Of a stretch of 60,545 bases of DNA, positions 7,944 through 18,974 are shown one piece after another. The stretch covers positions 1 to 60,545 of the forward strand of contig CAMDAC010000018.1 of assembly GCA_945888325.1 (NCBI GenBank), written 5' to 3'. This stretch comes from Candidatus Sulfopaludibacter sp. SbA3. GTDB taxonomy: Bacteria; Pseudomonadota; Alphaproteobacteria; Caulobacterales; Hyphomonadaceae. Numbering within the stretch: the first letter of the stretch is position 1; every line of letters begins with the position of its first letter. Below the pieces are notes generated by a model, which saw only the letters and a program-made list of their open reading frames with translations, did no database searches and was not told where the DNA came from. The translations under genes and the position numbers were made by a program.

Positions 7944-8879
7944 ATGTTGAATAGAATCAAGCTGAAAGCCGTTTCAGTGTCCGTATTGATGGCGTTGTGC
8001 GCAGTGTCCACAGGTTCGGCCCAGGCAAGTGAAACACCGGAAGTGGTGGAAGAAGAGGCATTGGTGAACGAGAAGGTCGTCATCACCGCGCGTAAACCAG
8101 CCGAGACCAAGAACTATGTTGAGCAGATCACGGCGCCGCCATTCGGGACCGAGCAGCTTGCCCGCTGGGACGACCGTATCTGCGTGGGCGTTTCCGGCGT
8201 TCGCGAAGAGCACGCACAATTTCTGGCTGACCGCGTTTCGCAGCGCGCCGTCGAGATTGGTCTGAAAACCGGAAAGCCGGGCTGCGAGCCAGACGTCACC
8301 GTTCTCGTCACGACCGAGCCTCAAAAACTGATCACCGCGATGCAATCGGAATACACTTCGCTGTTCGCCATCAACAATGAAGCGCGCGCGGGCTCTCTTG
8401 GCAACGCAGCTTTCGAGCAGTTCAAGACCGAGGAGCGACCCGTCCGCTGGTGGCACGTTTCCGAAACCAAAAGCGCCGACGGCGCGCGCATTCGCGGCGA
8501 AGCCCGTCAGGGCGTCAATGACGGTGTGACCGGCGCACCGACGCTCCGCTCGGAGGGCAGCCGCCTTCGGTCGGCGGTCCGCGAAGATCTGAGCCGCGCC
8601 ATTGTCATCGTCGATGCCAACCTCGTCCAAGGCGTCTCGCTCGACTCGCTGGGTGACTACATCGCCTTCGTCACGCTGATGCAGGCAGACCCTAATGGGA
8701 ACACTTCCAGCATCAATACGATCATGAACCTCTTCCGCACGGATACAGGAGACAAGCGCGCAACGTCGATGACCGACTGGGACAAGGATTTCCTTCGCGC
8801 ACTGTACTCCATGCCGCGCAATACGGCATCGCTAAGCCAAGCTGAACGCTACCTCGCCCAGCGGATGGAACGCGACTAG
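7944..8879 (+). CDS. Secreted protein of unknown function
   Basis: This 311-aa protein starts at ATG 7944, behind AGGAGA; an in-frame GTG at 7896 would put extra residues before an otherwise clean signal peptide (1-28, ending GSAQA). After an acidic linker and KVVITARKP, the mature part begins with WDDRICVGVSGV and continues through a region with CEPDVTVLVTTEPQ. This resembles a family of uncharacterised exported proteins I have seen in alphaproteobacteria. I can assign no activity. Two mature cysteines (in ICVGV and GCEPD) could form a disulfide. The promoter holds the TATCGA cluster, and an intrinsic terminator follows. Confidence 0.8.
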   Translation: MLNRIKLKAVSVSVLMALCAVSTGSAQASETPEVVEEEALVNEKVVITARKPAETKNYVEQITAPPFGTEQLARWDDRICVGVSGVREEHAQFLADRVSQRAVEIGLKTGKPGCEPDVTVLVTTEPQKLITAMQSEYTSLFAINNEARAGSLGNAAFEQFKTEERPVRWWHVSETKSADGARIRGEARQGVNDGVTGAPTLRSEGSRLRSAVREDLSRAIVIVDANLVQGVSLDSLGDYIAFVTLMQADPNGNTSSINTIMNLFRTDTGDKRATSMTDWDKDFLRALYSMPRNTASLSQAERYLAQRMERD

Positions 8880-8899
8880 GCGGCGTCTTTCCTATCTAA

Positions 8900-8935
8900 A
8901 AAAGGGGCGTTCCGCTCGGAGCGCCCCTTTTGTTT
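8900..8935. terminator. Bidirectional intrinsic terminator
   Basis: AAAAGGGGCG (8900-8909) pairs perfectly with CGCCCCTTTT (8922-8931), with A and T runs on both flanks. It sits between the convergent secreted-protein gene (ending 8879) and the M2 peptidase gene (ending 8952), so it can serve both. Confidence 0.88.
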
Positions 8936-8951
8936 ACCGATGGGTGGCAGT

Positions 8952-10784
8952 TCACCAACCGCAGGTCTGGCCCTGGTTCTCTTCTTTCAGGTAGACGATC
9001 AGCGGGTCGAAATACTCGATGATCGCGCTGCCATCCATCTCGCGGGTGCCGGTGAACTTCTCCAGCGTGTCCGGCCAGGGCTGCGAATTGCCGGCTTTCA
9101 GCATCTCGTTGAAGCGGGCGCCGACTTCCTTGTTCCCGTAGATCGAGCAGCGGTGCAGCGGGCCTTCCCAGCCGGCCTGCTCGCAGGCGGCTTTGTGGAA
9201 CTGGAACTGCATGATGAAGCTGAGGAAGTAGCGCAGGTAAGGCGTGTTGCCGGGGATGTGGTACTTGGCGCCGGGGTCGAACGCATCGGCCGGGCGCGGG
9301 CCGGGCGGGATGATGCCCTGGTTCTTCAGGCGGATGTCGGTCCAGGACTGGTTATAGTTCTCCGGCGGGGTCTCACCCGCCAGAACTCCCCAACGCCAGC
9401 TATCGACCGAGATGGCGAAGGGCAGGAAGGCGATCTTGTCGAGCGCGGTCTGCATCAGCAGGGCCGTGTCGGATTCCGGCGCCGGCATTTCCTCGGCTGT
9501 GATCAGGCCGATCTGCTTGAAGTATTCCGGTGTGATCGACAGGGCCACGAAGTCACCGATGGCTTCGTGGAAGCCATCATGCGCGCCGTTCTTGAACAGG
9601 AAATCCTGATCCTTGTAGGCACGCTGGTAGTAGTTGTGACCGAGTTCGTGGTGGACGGTGTAGAAGTCCTCCGAGTTCACCTCGGTGCACATCTTGATGC
9701 GGACATCTTCTTCGTCGTCGAGGTCCCAGGCCGAGGCGTGGCACTGAACTTCCTTGCCTTCCGGACGCACGATCATCGAACGTTCCCAGAAGGTCTGCGG
9801 CAGCGGGTCGAGGCCGAGCGAGACGAAGAAGGCTTCGGCCGTCTCGACCATCTTGATCGGGGTATAGCCCTGCTGAACGAGGCGCTCGGTGACGTCATAC
9901 TTCAGCGGCGCCGTCGGCGGCTGGACGACGTCATAGATGTTCGACCATTGCTGCGCCCACATGTTGCCGAGCAGGTCTGCCCGGATCGGGCCGGTGGCCG
10001 GCTGCACGGCGTCGCCGTATTTCTGGTTCAGCTTGGTGCGGGTGTAGCAGTGCAGCTCCTTGTAGAGCGGCTCGACCTGGCCCCAGAGGCGCGCGACTTC
10101 GGCTTCCATCTGCTCCGGCGGCATGTCGTATCCGGACAGCCACATCTGGTCGAGGCTGGGATAACCGAGTTCCCGCGCGCCTTCATTGGCGAGCGAGACC
10201 ATCGCGGCGTAGTTGTCCTTCATCGGCGGTGCAATCGAGTGCCAGCCTTCCCAGATGGCTTTCGTCACCTCCGGATTGCGCGATGCCTCGATGATCGTCG
10301 AGGCCTCGTCCAGGGTGATCATCTTGCCCTGGTATTCGAACTTGCCGGTGCCGTAAGCGGCGTCGAGGTCGGTGGTGAGCTTGGAGAGTTCTTCGGCCGC
10401 ACCCTCACGCGAAGGGGCGGGAATGGTGATGCCGCCGCGCAAAATGCGGATCTTGCGGGCGAGGTCCGGCGGCAGGACGGAGACGTCGAATTTCTTGGAC
10501 TCGTTGGCCAACGATACGGCGAGCTTGGTGGCTTTCGCGCCTGCTTCGGCGGCGGCGGCGTTGGTTTCCGGCGTAATGTTGGTTGCCTGGTTCCAGAAGG
10601 CCTGTGCGGCCTCCTTGTTCATCGCGGCCAGTTCGGTTTCGACCTTGGCGATGAAGGTACGCGCCTCGATCGCCATTTCTTCGGCGGCGACAGCCGCGGG
10701 GTCTACCCGGTCCTGGTACGGGGTGCAGGAGACCAGCAGGAGGCCGAGCGCAGCGGCGCTGACCGATTTCATCAGATTCGACAT
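8952..10784 (-). CDS. M2 family (ACE-like) zinc peptidase, lipoprotein
   Basis: This 610-aa protein is in peptidase family M2 (peptidyl-dipeptidase A). The zinc site is His379-Glu380-Leu-Gly-His383 in VHHELGHNYY, with the third ligand expected in HEAIGDFVAL downstream. A signal peptide ends in LVSC with Cys20, so it is probably a lipoprotein in the periplasm. Bacterial M2 enzymes release C-terminal dipeptides; physiological substrates are unclear. Other family landmarks include FWERSM and the WSNIYDVV region. It is preceded by bolA at 71 bp on the same strand and ends at a shared bidirectional terminator. Confidence 0.94.
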   Translation of the reverse strand: MSNLMKSVSAAALGLLLVSCTPYQDRVDPAAVAAEEMAIEARTFIAKVETELAAMNKEAAQAFWNQATNITPETNAAAAEAGAKATKLAVSLANESKKFDVSVLPPDLARKIRILRGGITIPAPSREGAAEELSKLTTDLDAAYGTGKFEYQGKMITLDEASTIIEASRNPEVTKAIWEGWHSIAPPMKDNYAAMVSLANEGARELGYPSLDQMWLSGYDMPPEQMEAEVARLWGQVEPLYKELHCYTRTKLNQKYGDAVQPATGPIRADLLGNMWAQQWSNIYDVVQPPTAPLKYDVTERLVQQGYTPIKMVETAEAFFVSLGLDPLPQTFWERSMIVRPEGKEVQCHASAWDLDDEEDVRIKMCTEVNSEDFYTVHHELGHNYYQRAYKDQDFLFKNGAHDGFHEAIGDFVALSITPEYFKQIGLITAEEMPAPESDTALLMQTALDKIAFLPFAISVDSWRWGVLAGETPPENYNQSWTDIRLKNQGIIPPGPRPADAFDPGAKYHIPGNTPYLRYFLSFIMQFQFHKAACEQAGWEGPLHRCSIYGNKEVGARFNEMLKAGNSQPWPDTLEKFTGTREMDGSAIIEYFDPLIVYLKEENQGQTCGW

Positions 10785-10855
10785 GGTGGGGAGCCCTCCC
10801 TTGGAGTTTGCCGCACCTGACAGCGAACCGGCCGCTGCGTCAATCTGGCGGGCGC

Positions 10856-11086
10856 CTAGGGCGCCCGTGTTTTCACGGCCAAGGCGTGCAGCACACCGCC
10901 CATATGACCCTGAAGGGCGTCGTAGACCATCTGGTGCTGGCGCACGCGGGGCACGCCCGCGAACTGCGCGCTGACGATCTCGGCCTGCCAGTGGTTGTTG
11001 TCGCCCGCCAGGTCCGTCAGCGTGATCTCGGCGTCCGGGAAGCCCTCGCGCAGGAATTTCATCAGCGTGTCTTCGCTCATGCCCAT
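10856..11086 (-). CDS. BolA family protein
   Basis: This 76-aa protein starts at ATG 11086, eight nt after AAAGGA; a second ATG two codons on is possible. The BolA fold is shown by FPDAEITLTDLAGDNNHW, then FAGVPRVRQHQMVYDALQG, with the conserved RVRQHQ helix and His residues. BolA proteins pair with CGFS glutaredoxins to handle [2Fe-2S] clusters. In many alphaproteobacteria this gene follows purL and precedes grxD directly; here both neighbours are displaced but remain on the same strand. Confidence 0.94.
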   Translation of the reverse strand: MGMSEDTLMKFLREGFPDAEITLTDLAGDNNHWQAEIVSAQFAGVPRVRQHQMVYDALQGHMGGVLHALAVKTRAP

Positions 11087-11174
11087 GTGACGTGTCCTTT
11101 CAAGGCTTTGGCTAGGCAGATGGCGCCCTGACGGGCTAGGGTCAAGCGTCGCGACTCGAGCGCCGGAGCCCTTC

Positions 11175-12209
11175 TTGACCTCAAAACGTGCCTTTGCCCT
11201 CGCGGCGCTCCTCGGCTTCGCGGCAATCCTGCTTGGCTGGTTTCTGCTTTCGCAGGGCCGCGGGGAAGATGAACTGCCCGGGGTCACCTACAAGCCGGTC
11301 TTTGTGGATGCCGGGCCGATGCTGCATCTGGTCGATGTGCTGGCGTCCGACGCGCTCGAAGGCCGCGCCGCCGGCACCCCCGGCAACGAGGCGGCGCGCG
11401 GCTTCATCCGCAAGCGCTTCGAGGACATTGGCCTCACGCCCTACCTGGACAGCGGCTGGGAACAGCCGGTGGCGATCATTCCGCGCGAAGGGCTCGACAA
11501 TCCTGGTCCGGGGGCCAACCTGATCGGCTGGGTGCCCGGCGAGACGCCCGGCGCCGGCCCGATGATCATCGTCACCGCGCACTTTGATCATCTCGGTATC
11601 CGCGAGGGCCAGATCTACAACGGCGCCGATGACAACGCGTCGGGCTCTGCAGCGCTGGTTGCAATAGCCGACTATTTCGTGCGCCAGCCGCCGAAGCACG
11701 ATATGCTTTTTGTGGCGCTGGACGGGGAGGAAGTCGGTTTCCTCGGCGCCCGCGCGCTGATGCGGACCAAGCAGATCGACTTCTCCCGCGCCGCGCTCAA
11801 CATCAACCTCGACATGGTGAGCCGCTCGGACAAGGGCGAACTCTATGCCTCGGGGACCTTTCACACGCCGGAGCTCGCGACCCTGATTGCAGGTGTGGCG
11901 GAGACGGCGCCGGTCAAGCTGCTGATGGGCCATGACCGGCCAGAGGACGGGCCGAATGACTGGACGACCCAGTCTGATCATGCGGTGTTCTATGCCGCCG
12001 GCATTCCGCACCTCTATTTCGGCGTGGAGGACCATCCGGGCTATCACCAACCTTCGGACGACTTCGCCGCCATCACGCCGGACTTCTACGTCCGCGCTGC
12101 CGACACGCTGGTCTCTGTCGCACTGGCGGCCGACGCCATGCTTCCCCAGATATACGCCCTGCGCCGCACGCCGGCCGAACCCGATCAACCAGAAGGAACG
12201 CCTGAATGA
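11175..12209 (+). CDS. M28 family zinc aminopeptidase, membrane-anchored
   Basis: This 344-aa protein probably starts at TTG 11175, seven nt after GGAG; no ATG or GTG fits better. A hydrophobic segment (about 8-26) anchors or exports it. The M28 metal ligands are visible: His136 in TAHFDHLG, Asp152 in ADDNASG, the Glu185-Glu186 pair in DGEEVGFLGA, Asp213 in LDMVSRS, and a histidine in GYHQPSDD. These co-catalytic di-zinc enzymes remove N-terminal residues from peptides in the periplasm. Its stop overlaps the next start as ATGA (12206-12209), so DUF1993 is translationally coupled to it. Confidence 0.92.
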   Translation: MTSKRAFALAALLGFAAILLGWFLLSQGRGEDELPGVTYKPVFVDAGPMLHLVDVLASDALEGRAAGTPGNEAARGFIRKRFEDIGLTPYLDSGWEQPVAIIPREGLDNPGPGANLIGWVPGETPGAGPMIIVTAHFDHLGIREGQIYNGADDNASGSAALVAIADYFVRQPPKHDMLFVALDGEEVGFLGARALMRTKQIDFSRAALNINLDMVSRSDKGELYASGTFHTPELATLIAGVAETAPVKLLMGHDRPEDGPNDWTTQSDHAVFYAAGIPHLYFGVEDHPGYHQPSDDFAAITPDFYVRAADTLVSVALAADAMLPQIYALRRTPAEPDQPEGTPE

Positions 12210-12709
12210 CCTCGGTCTCTTACCAGCTCAAATCTGCCACCAACCAGACGCTCGGCGCCCTCAAGGGCATACTCGCCAAGGGCGAGGCCTATGCCGCCGC
12301 GCTGAAATGCGAAGAGAGCGCGCTGCTTTCCCAGCGCCTCTATCCGGACATGTTTGCCTTGCCGCGGCAGGTGCAGGTCGCTTGTGACACGGTCGCCCGG
12401 GGCGCCGCCCGTCTCGCAGGGAAAGAGATGCCGAGCTTCCCGGACACCGAGCAGACCTTTGCGGAGCTGATCGCGCGCTGCCAGAAGGCGATCGACTACG
12501 TTAACGCCATCGACGACGCAGCGATCGATGCGACTGCCAAGACGACGCTGCAGATTCCGATGGGGCAGGCGACGATGCCGATGACGGGCGAGCAATACCT
12601 CTCCGGTTTCATCCTGACCAACCTGCATTTCCATGCGGCGATGGCGTATGGCCTGCTGCGCACTCAAGGCGTGCAGATCGGCAAGCGGGACTATCTCGTT
12701 CCGGGCTGA
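12206..12709 (+). CDS. DUF1993 family protein
   Basis: This 167-aa cytoplasmic protein matches DUF1993 throughout: TLGALKGILAKGEAYA near the start, LYPDMFALPRQVQVACDT, FPDTEQTFAELIARC, and the ending YLSGFILTNLHFHAAMAYGLLR. The fold is thought to be DinB-like, a four-helix bundle that may bind metal through conserved histidines such as those in LHFHAA. Function is unknown. It overlaps the M28 gene by 4 nt and is followed by a hairpin terminator. Confidence 0.88.
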   Translation: MTSVSYQLKSATNQTLGALKGILAKGEAYAAALKCEESALLSQRLYPDMFALPRQVQVACDTVARGAARLAGKEMPSFPDTEQTFAELIARCQKAIDYVNAIDDAAIDATAKTTLQIPMGQATMPMTGEQYLSGFILTNLHFHAAMAYGLLRTQGVQIGKRDYLVPG

Positions 12710-12751
12710 TGAACCGGGTGCAATAATCCGGCAACGGATAAATCTTGCAGG

Positions 12752-12784
12752 GCGGCGGGCTGGAAGGCTCGCCGCTTTCGTTTG
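12752..12784 (+). terminator. Intrinsic terminator after the M28-DUF1993 pair
   Basis: GCGGCGGGC (12752-12760) pairs with GCTCGCCGC (12767-12775) with one G-T wobble, followed by TTTCGTTT. Immediately after it, TTGACA (12787-12792) may be the -35 of the downstream barrel gene, although no strong -10 follows at 17 bp. Confidence 0.7.
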
Positions 12785-12963
12785 TATTGACAAGGTTTTC
12801 AGGAATCTCGGTTAACGCAGGATTCATGAACTGTGGCCTCTCGGCAACAGGCTCCGTATGCGCACATTTGAGCCGGAACCAACGCGCCGGGGTGCCCGTT
12901 ACTGGGTTGTCTTGCCCGAATGGCAGGCACGGAACTTCAGTTGCGTTCCTTAAAGGAGAACCC

Positions 12964-13569
12964 ATGTTCCGAACCCTTCTCATCGCCACGGCCGCCACCG
13001 GTCTGGCTGCTTCCGCGCACGCTCAGGATACCGGATTCTATCTTGAAGGCGGTTACCAGTACTTCGACATCAAGCCGGACGGCTCCGACAGCGGCGTGGA
13101 CACCAACGGCATTGCCGCGCGGGCCGGCGTGAAGCTGAACCCGTACTTCAGCATCGAATTCGAACTGGCCACCGGCATCCAGGATGGTGATTTCGACTTC
13201 AATACCGACGAAGACGAGTTCAACTTCGACGACAACAATGACGGTGACCTCGGTGACGTGATCGCGGCGTCAGGTGATCTGGGGCTCAACTATCTTGTTG
13301 GCCTTTCCGGCAAGGCAGAGCTTCCGCTCACGGAGCGTCTCGGCGCCTATGCACGGGCAGGCTATGCCTATGTCGATCTCGATGCGTCGCTTGAAACGCC
13401 AGGCGGTCACAACATCAATGTGGAAGACTCGGCCGATGGTCCGGCCTTCGGCGCCGGCCTGCAGTATGGCCTCACCGACAATCTCTACCTCAAGGGTGAC
13501 TACACCTATTATTCGTTCGACAATACCGATACCAGCGGCGCGATGCTGGGTGTCGGCTGGAAGTTCTGA
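12964..13569 (+). CDS. Small outer-membrane beta-barrel protein
   Basis: This 201-aa protein starts at ATG 12964 behind AAAGGAGA. A signal peptide (1-20, ending ASAHA) is followed by alternating beta strands and a terminal Phe (LGVGWKF), the usual Bam recognition signal. It belongs to the porin-family/OmpA-like small eight-strand barrel group. Residues about 73-98 form an Asp/Asn/Phe-rich loop with FNTDEDEFNFDDNNDGD, which looks like an extracellular, possibly calcium-binding loop. No OmpA peptidoglycan-binding domain follows. The gene has a leader of about 170 nt and its own terminator. Confidence 0.85.
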   Translation: MFRTLLIATAATGLAASAHAQDTGFYLEGGYQYFDIKPDGSDSGVDTNGIAARAGVKLNPYFSIEFELATGIQDGDFDFNTDEDEFNFDDNNDGDLGDVIAASGDLGLNYLVGLSGKAELPLTERLGAYARAGYAYVDLDASLETPGGHNINVEDSADGPAFGAGLQYGLTDNLYLKGDYTYYSFDNTDTSGAMLGVGWKF

Positions 13570-13599
13570 TCCGTACCCGGAACTTATAGCCGGCGAAGG

Positions 13600-13633
13600 C
13601 GCCCTCTCCCGTTTGCCGGGGGAGGGCGTTTTC
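13600..13633. terminator. Intrinsic terminator between convergent genes
   Basis: CGCCCTCTCCC (13600-13610) pairs with GGGGGAGGGCG (13618-13628), with one mismatch region, and TTTTCC follows. It lies between the barrel gene and the convergent methyltransferase gene. The T-run serves the rightward gene. Confidence 0.8.
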
Positions 13634-13636
13634 CGT

Positions 13637-14403
13637 TCAGGGGCGGCCCGTGACGAGATACAGAGAGCCGTGGTAGAAGGGCGTGGATCTCAGGTGTCCA
13701 TACCGCGCGTCCCATGAGCCGCTGGCCAGGTCGGCGGCAAGAAGGTCCACATACTGATTGGATTGATCGTTGGACACGAAACTCCAGGCCGAGCACGACA
13801 GGCGCGCGTCCGCTTCAAGAAGCTTTTCGGGGCGCCCATAGTACGCTTCATTGAACCCATCCCGGCACAGCAAGGGTATGGGCACTGCGGTTATTTCAGC
13901 CTCCGCCTTCAGCCCCCGTTTCAGGCGCTCGAACGATGGATAGCGCTTCGCTTCGGCGGACAGCACGCCTGGCGCATAGTCGTTGAGCCAGAATGACTGA
14001 ACCTCTGCGGGATCACATGTGAGAAGCACCACCGGCCCGCGCGTGACACGGCGCATTTCGGCGAGCCCGGCCTCCAGGTCCAGCCATTGGTGTATTGTGA
14101 ACGTTGCCATGGACGCATCGAACGACTTGTCCGCAAACGGAAGGCTTTCAGCCGTTCCATTGATGGCAGCCGGCAGGTGTGCCGGACGCTGGCTGCGCAT
14201 CGCGGCGGATGGCTCCAGCGCAGTCACCTTGGGGGTGCGGGGTTCATAGGAACCGGAGCCTGCGCCGACATTCAGGATGCTGGTGGCATCGCCCAGTGCG
14301 TTGAGGATCAACGCTTCGATCGCGGGCTCGGGCTGGCGGTAGGCGGCATAGGACTGGCCTATCCGGCCATAGTCGGCATCGCCTGCGCTACCGTCCGGAT
14401 TGG

Positions 14404-14407
<4 letters not shown>
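13637..14407 (-). CDS. Class I SAM-dependent methyltransferase
   Basis: This 256-aa protein starts at ATG 14407, which overlaps the purL stop as ATGA (14404-14407); the frame is open further upstream inside purL, but homology begins here. Motif I is [12 protein letters not shown] (44-55), followed by TALEPS after strand beta-2, and [21 protein letters not shown] is typical of methyltransferase domain 11. The substrate is unknown; UbiE-like small-molecule methylation is the usual role of such proteins. Coupling to purL suggests co-expression but no obvious purine link. Confidence 0.87.
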
Positions 14408-16665
<2,258 letters not shown>

Positions 16666-16835
16666 CGCTGCGCTTTAGCTGCTCTTTCCGCGAGTCGAAA
16701 GGGGAGAGTGGCGCGGCGCGGGATTATCCGGCCTGCGGGGCCAAGTGAGGCAATTCGGGGGTCATTTCGCGGCCGGCGCAACCGCGGGCGGAATGGAACG
16801 TTGAGAAGGGTAGTGGAATTCACAGGAGCCACGCC

Positions 16836-17366
16836 ATGCGAAACCTCTTCATTGCCCTCATTCCCGCAGCCCTCGTCGCTTGCGGCGGTGAACAGCCGCC
16901 GGCGCCGGAAGCGCAAGTCCCGGCTGCGCCCGTGCAGGCCCAAACTGCGCAACGCCCTGCTGCGCCTGCCGTACAGGTGACCGAAGCCAGCGGCGCCTGG
17001 AGCCGGACCAGCGGCGGCAGCCCTCGGGCCACCTTTAGTTCACTCGAGGGGGAGCCGCTTTTCTCGGTCGCTTGTCTTCCGGCAAACGCGGCCGTCGTGG
17101 CCAACCCGGCTGCCGAGCCCGGCCGAGCGCTTGGATATGCCGAAACAGGCAGCACAGCGCACTACGCCCTCGCGCGCGGGGCCGGCGAGATCAAGGTCGT
17201 TGCAGGCACACGGGCCACGACCTTCCCCACCGATCAGATGTTGAAACAGCTGATTGATGCGTGTGTGCCGGCCTATGTGCATCCGGTGAAAGAGCCTGAA
17301 CCGCCCGTTCCAGGCGCAGGGCCGGTTGAGGCCGAGGCCGTAGACGAGCCAGCCGGCGGCACTTGA
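16836..17366 (+). CDS. Putative lipoprotein of unknown function
   Basis: This 176-aa protein has a short lipoprotein signal ending LVACGG with Cys16. It is followed by a Pro/Ala/Gln-rich linker (about 20-47) and a compact domain that includes FSVACLPANAAVV and, near the end, TDQMLKQLIDACVPAY. Two cysteines in the domain could pair. The C-terminal tail is again Pro/Glu-rich. It is divergent from purL. I do not recognise the domain. Confidence 0.75.
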   Translation: MRNLFIALIPAALVACGGEQPPAPEAQVPAAPVQAQTAQRPAAPAVQVTEASGAWSRTSGGSPRATFSSLEGEPLFSVACLPANAAVVANPAAEPGRALGYAETGSTAHYALARGAGEIKVVAGTRATTFPTDQMLKQLIDACVPAYVHPVKEPEPPVPGAGPVEAEAVDEPAGGT

Positions 17367-17435
17367 AGCACGAACCCGCGCACCGGCGGCTTGACTGGCG
17401 GGTGCGCCCCTTAGCTCTTCTTAAACGGGCGACGG

Positions 17436-18875
17436 CTAAGCTTCGCCGCCAAGCAAAGCGCTGAGAGCCGGATGCGGCGGAAGAGACCGGAAGTACTGTT
17501 CGTAATTCTTCCAGCGCCCGATTGGCCGGTCATGCAGCGGTTCGCGAACCTGCCAGACACTCGCGGTCTTTACCGCCCGCGCCGAATTGTAAAACTCCAG
17601 GCAGGCCGGCTCGAAAGGCAGGTTCAGGAACGACAGCACACGCCGAACTTCCGCCTCGGGATTTTTCACAAGCTGCTCGTACGGAACCGACAGGATATCG
17701 CCGGGATAGAGACGCTCCCAATGCGCCATCATGCGCCGCTCGGCGAACAGATGAGACGCGATGTCTTCCGGCGAATAACCGTAGGCGAGGGATGAACTGA
17801 GATACTGCGTCCAGACCGATACCAGCGTATCCAAAGGATGGCGGACCGTGTTCAGAATCCTGGCACCGGGAAACATCCGCTTGATGAGCCCGACGAACCA
17901 GAAATTGTCAGGGCGTTTGTCCGTCACGACCGAGGCTGCGGGGTACAAGGTCCGGACGCGCTGCAGGTATGCGCGGGCATACTCCTCGATGGTGTCAGCG
18001 GGCGCCGCGGCAAGGGCTGCGGGATCCCATCCCAGGCCACGTGCAATGCGAGGCACCATCTCCAGTTCGCCGCCCGCCGTGATCTGTGAATGCGAACCCA
18101 GGATCTGTTCGAGCAGGGTCGATCCCGAGCGGAACATCCCCAAGATAAAGACAGGCTGCGGCGACGGCTGCAACAGGCCGCCCGTCCGCGCATTCGGCGT
18201 TGAAAAGGCTGCAGCGAAACGATCCGCGCGCACCAGTTCGTCAGGCCCGCTATAAGGCGCCACGTTACCGCTCGCCGCGATTCGCGCGCCGCCATTTGCG
18301 GCCGCAAAACTCTCGGCCGCCGCCCCAAATGCCCCGCAGCTATCTTGCAGGCGGCCCAACGCGAACAGCAGCAGGGCCCTGTCGGCCGGCAGCAGCATCC
18401 CCGAGGCGAGAGCCGTCCTGATCCTGGCGATCATCGGGTCATCAGGTGACGTCGCGCGCCCGAGTCCTGCTAACCGGGACAGGGCGATTGCGTTTGTGGG
18501 CTTGAGTTCCAGCGCGCGAAGATAGGCTGCTTTGGCGGCTTCCCGGTCGCCCAGATCTTCGTGCAGGTTGCCGAGATTCAGGTAGGCGGGCAGGTAGGCG
18601 GGGTTGAGGGCAATGGCCTTTTCAAGGTCAGCCTTCGCGTCCGCGGGTCTCGCCATTGCGTCAGAGTATAGTGCGGCCCGGTTGAGGTAGACTTCCTCGG
18701 CGCCCTGGATGCCGCGCTTCAGCGCTTCATCGTAGGCGGCCACGGACTCATTTGCGAGGCCCGCTTGGCGGCAGAGATAGCCAAGATTGTACCAGCTGTC
18801 CGGCAGGTCCGGATAAGCCGCCAGAAGATTACGGTAGGCTGCGATGGCTTCCGGCACACGCCCCATTTCGCGCAA
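17436..18875 (-). CDS. TPR-repeat sulfotransferase
   Basis: About 480 aa: N-terminal TPR units (residues 1-140), with EAIAAYRNLLAAYPD, DSWYNLGYLCRQAG and YLPAYLNLGNLHEDLGD, then a C-terminal sulfotransferase domain. That domain has the 5'-phosphosulfate loop in FILGMFRSGSTLLEQI (FRSGST 248-253) and the 3'-phosphate region NTVRHPLDTLVSVW. Such proteins transfer sulfate from PAPS, possibly to tyrosine or carbohydrate. The interval given begins at TTG 18875, but coding clearly extends upstream: the frame is open to an AUA at 18920 preceded by GAGG, and those residues complete the first TPR helix. It follows the adenine deaminase gene closely on the same strand. Confidence 0.85.
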   Translation of the reverse strand: MREMGRVPEAIAAYRNLLAAYPDLPDSWYNLGYLCRQAGLANESVAAYDEALKRGIQGAEEVYLNRAALYSDAMARPADAKADLEKAIALNPAYLPAYLNLGNLHEDLGDREAAKAAYLRALELKPTNAIALSRLAGLGRATSPDDPMIARIRTALASGMLLPADRALLLFALGRLQDSCGAFGAAAESFAAANGGARIAASGNVAPYSGPDELVRADRFAAAFSTPNARTGGLLQPSPQPVFILGMFRSGSTLLEQILGSHSQITAGGELEMVPRIARGLGWDPAALAAAPADTIEEYARAYLQRVRTLYPAASVVTDKRPDNFWFVGLIKRMFPGARILNTVRHPLDTLVSVWTQYLSSSLAYGYSPEDIASHLFAERRMMAHWERLYPGDILSVPYEQLVKNPEAEVRRVLSFLNLPFEPACLEFYNSARAVKTASVWQVREPLHDRPIGRWKNYEQYFRSLPPHPALSALLGGEA

Positions 18876-18974
18876 GCGGGAGGCGGTGTTCAGCAGGTCT
18901 TGTTGGCGTGTATCGGTTATCTCTGGCCTCTAACCCGCCGCAGGCCGCCGTTCCAGCCTCAATCTGCGATCCGG

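Noticed and set aside
8940-10820. 626-codon open frame on the plus strand
   Set aside because: It is antisense to the M2 peptidase and has no motifs; high-GC codon use produces long antisense frames here.
17378-17407. Hairpin between the lipoprotein and the TPR-sulfotransferase as a terminator
   Set aside because: GCGCACC and GGTGCGC pair, but there is no T-run on either side, so I did not list it as a terminator.
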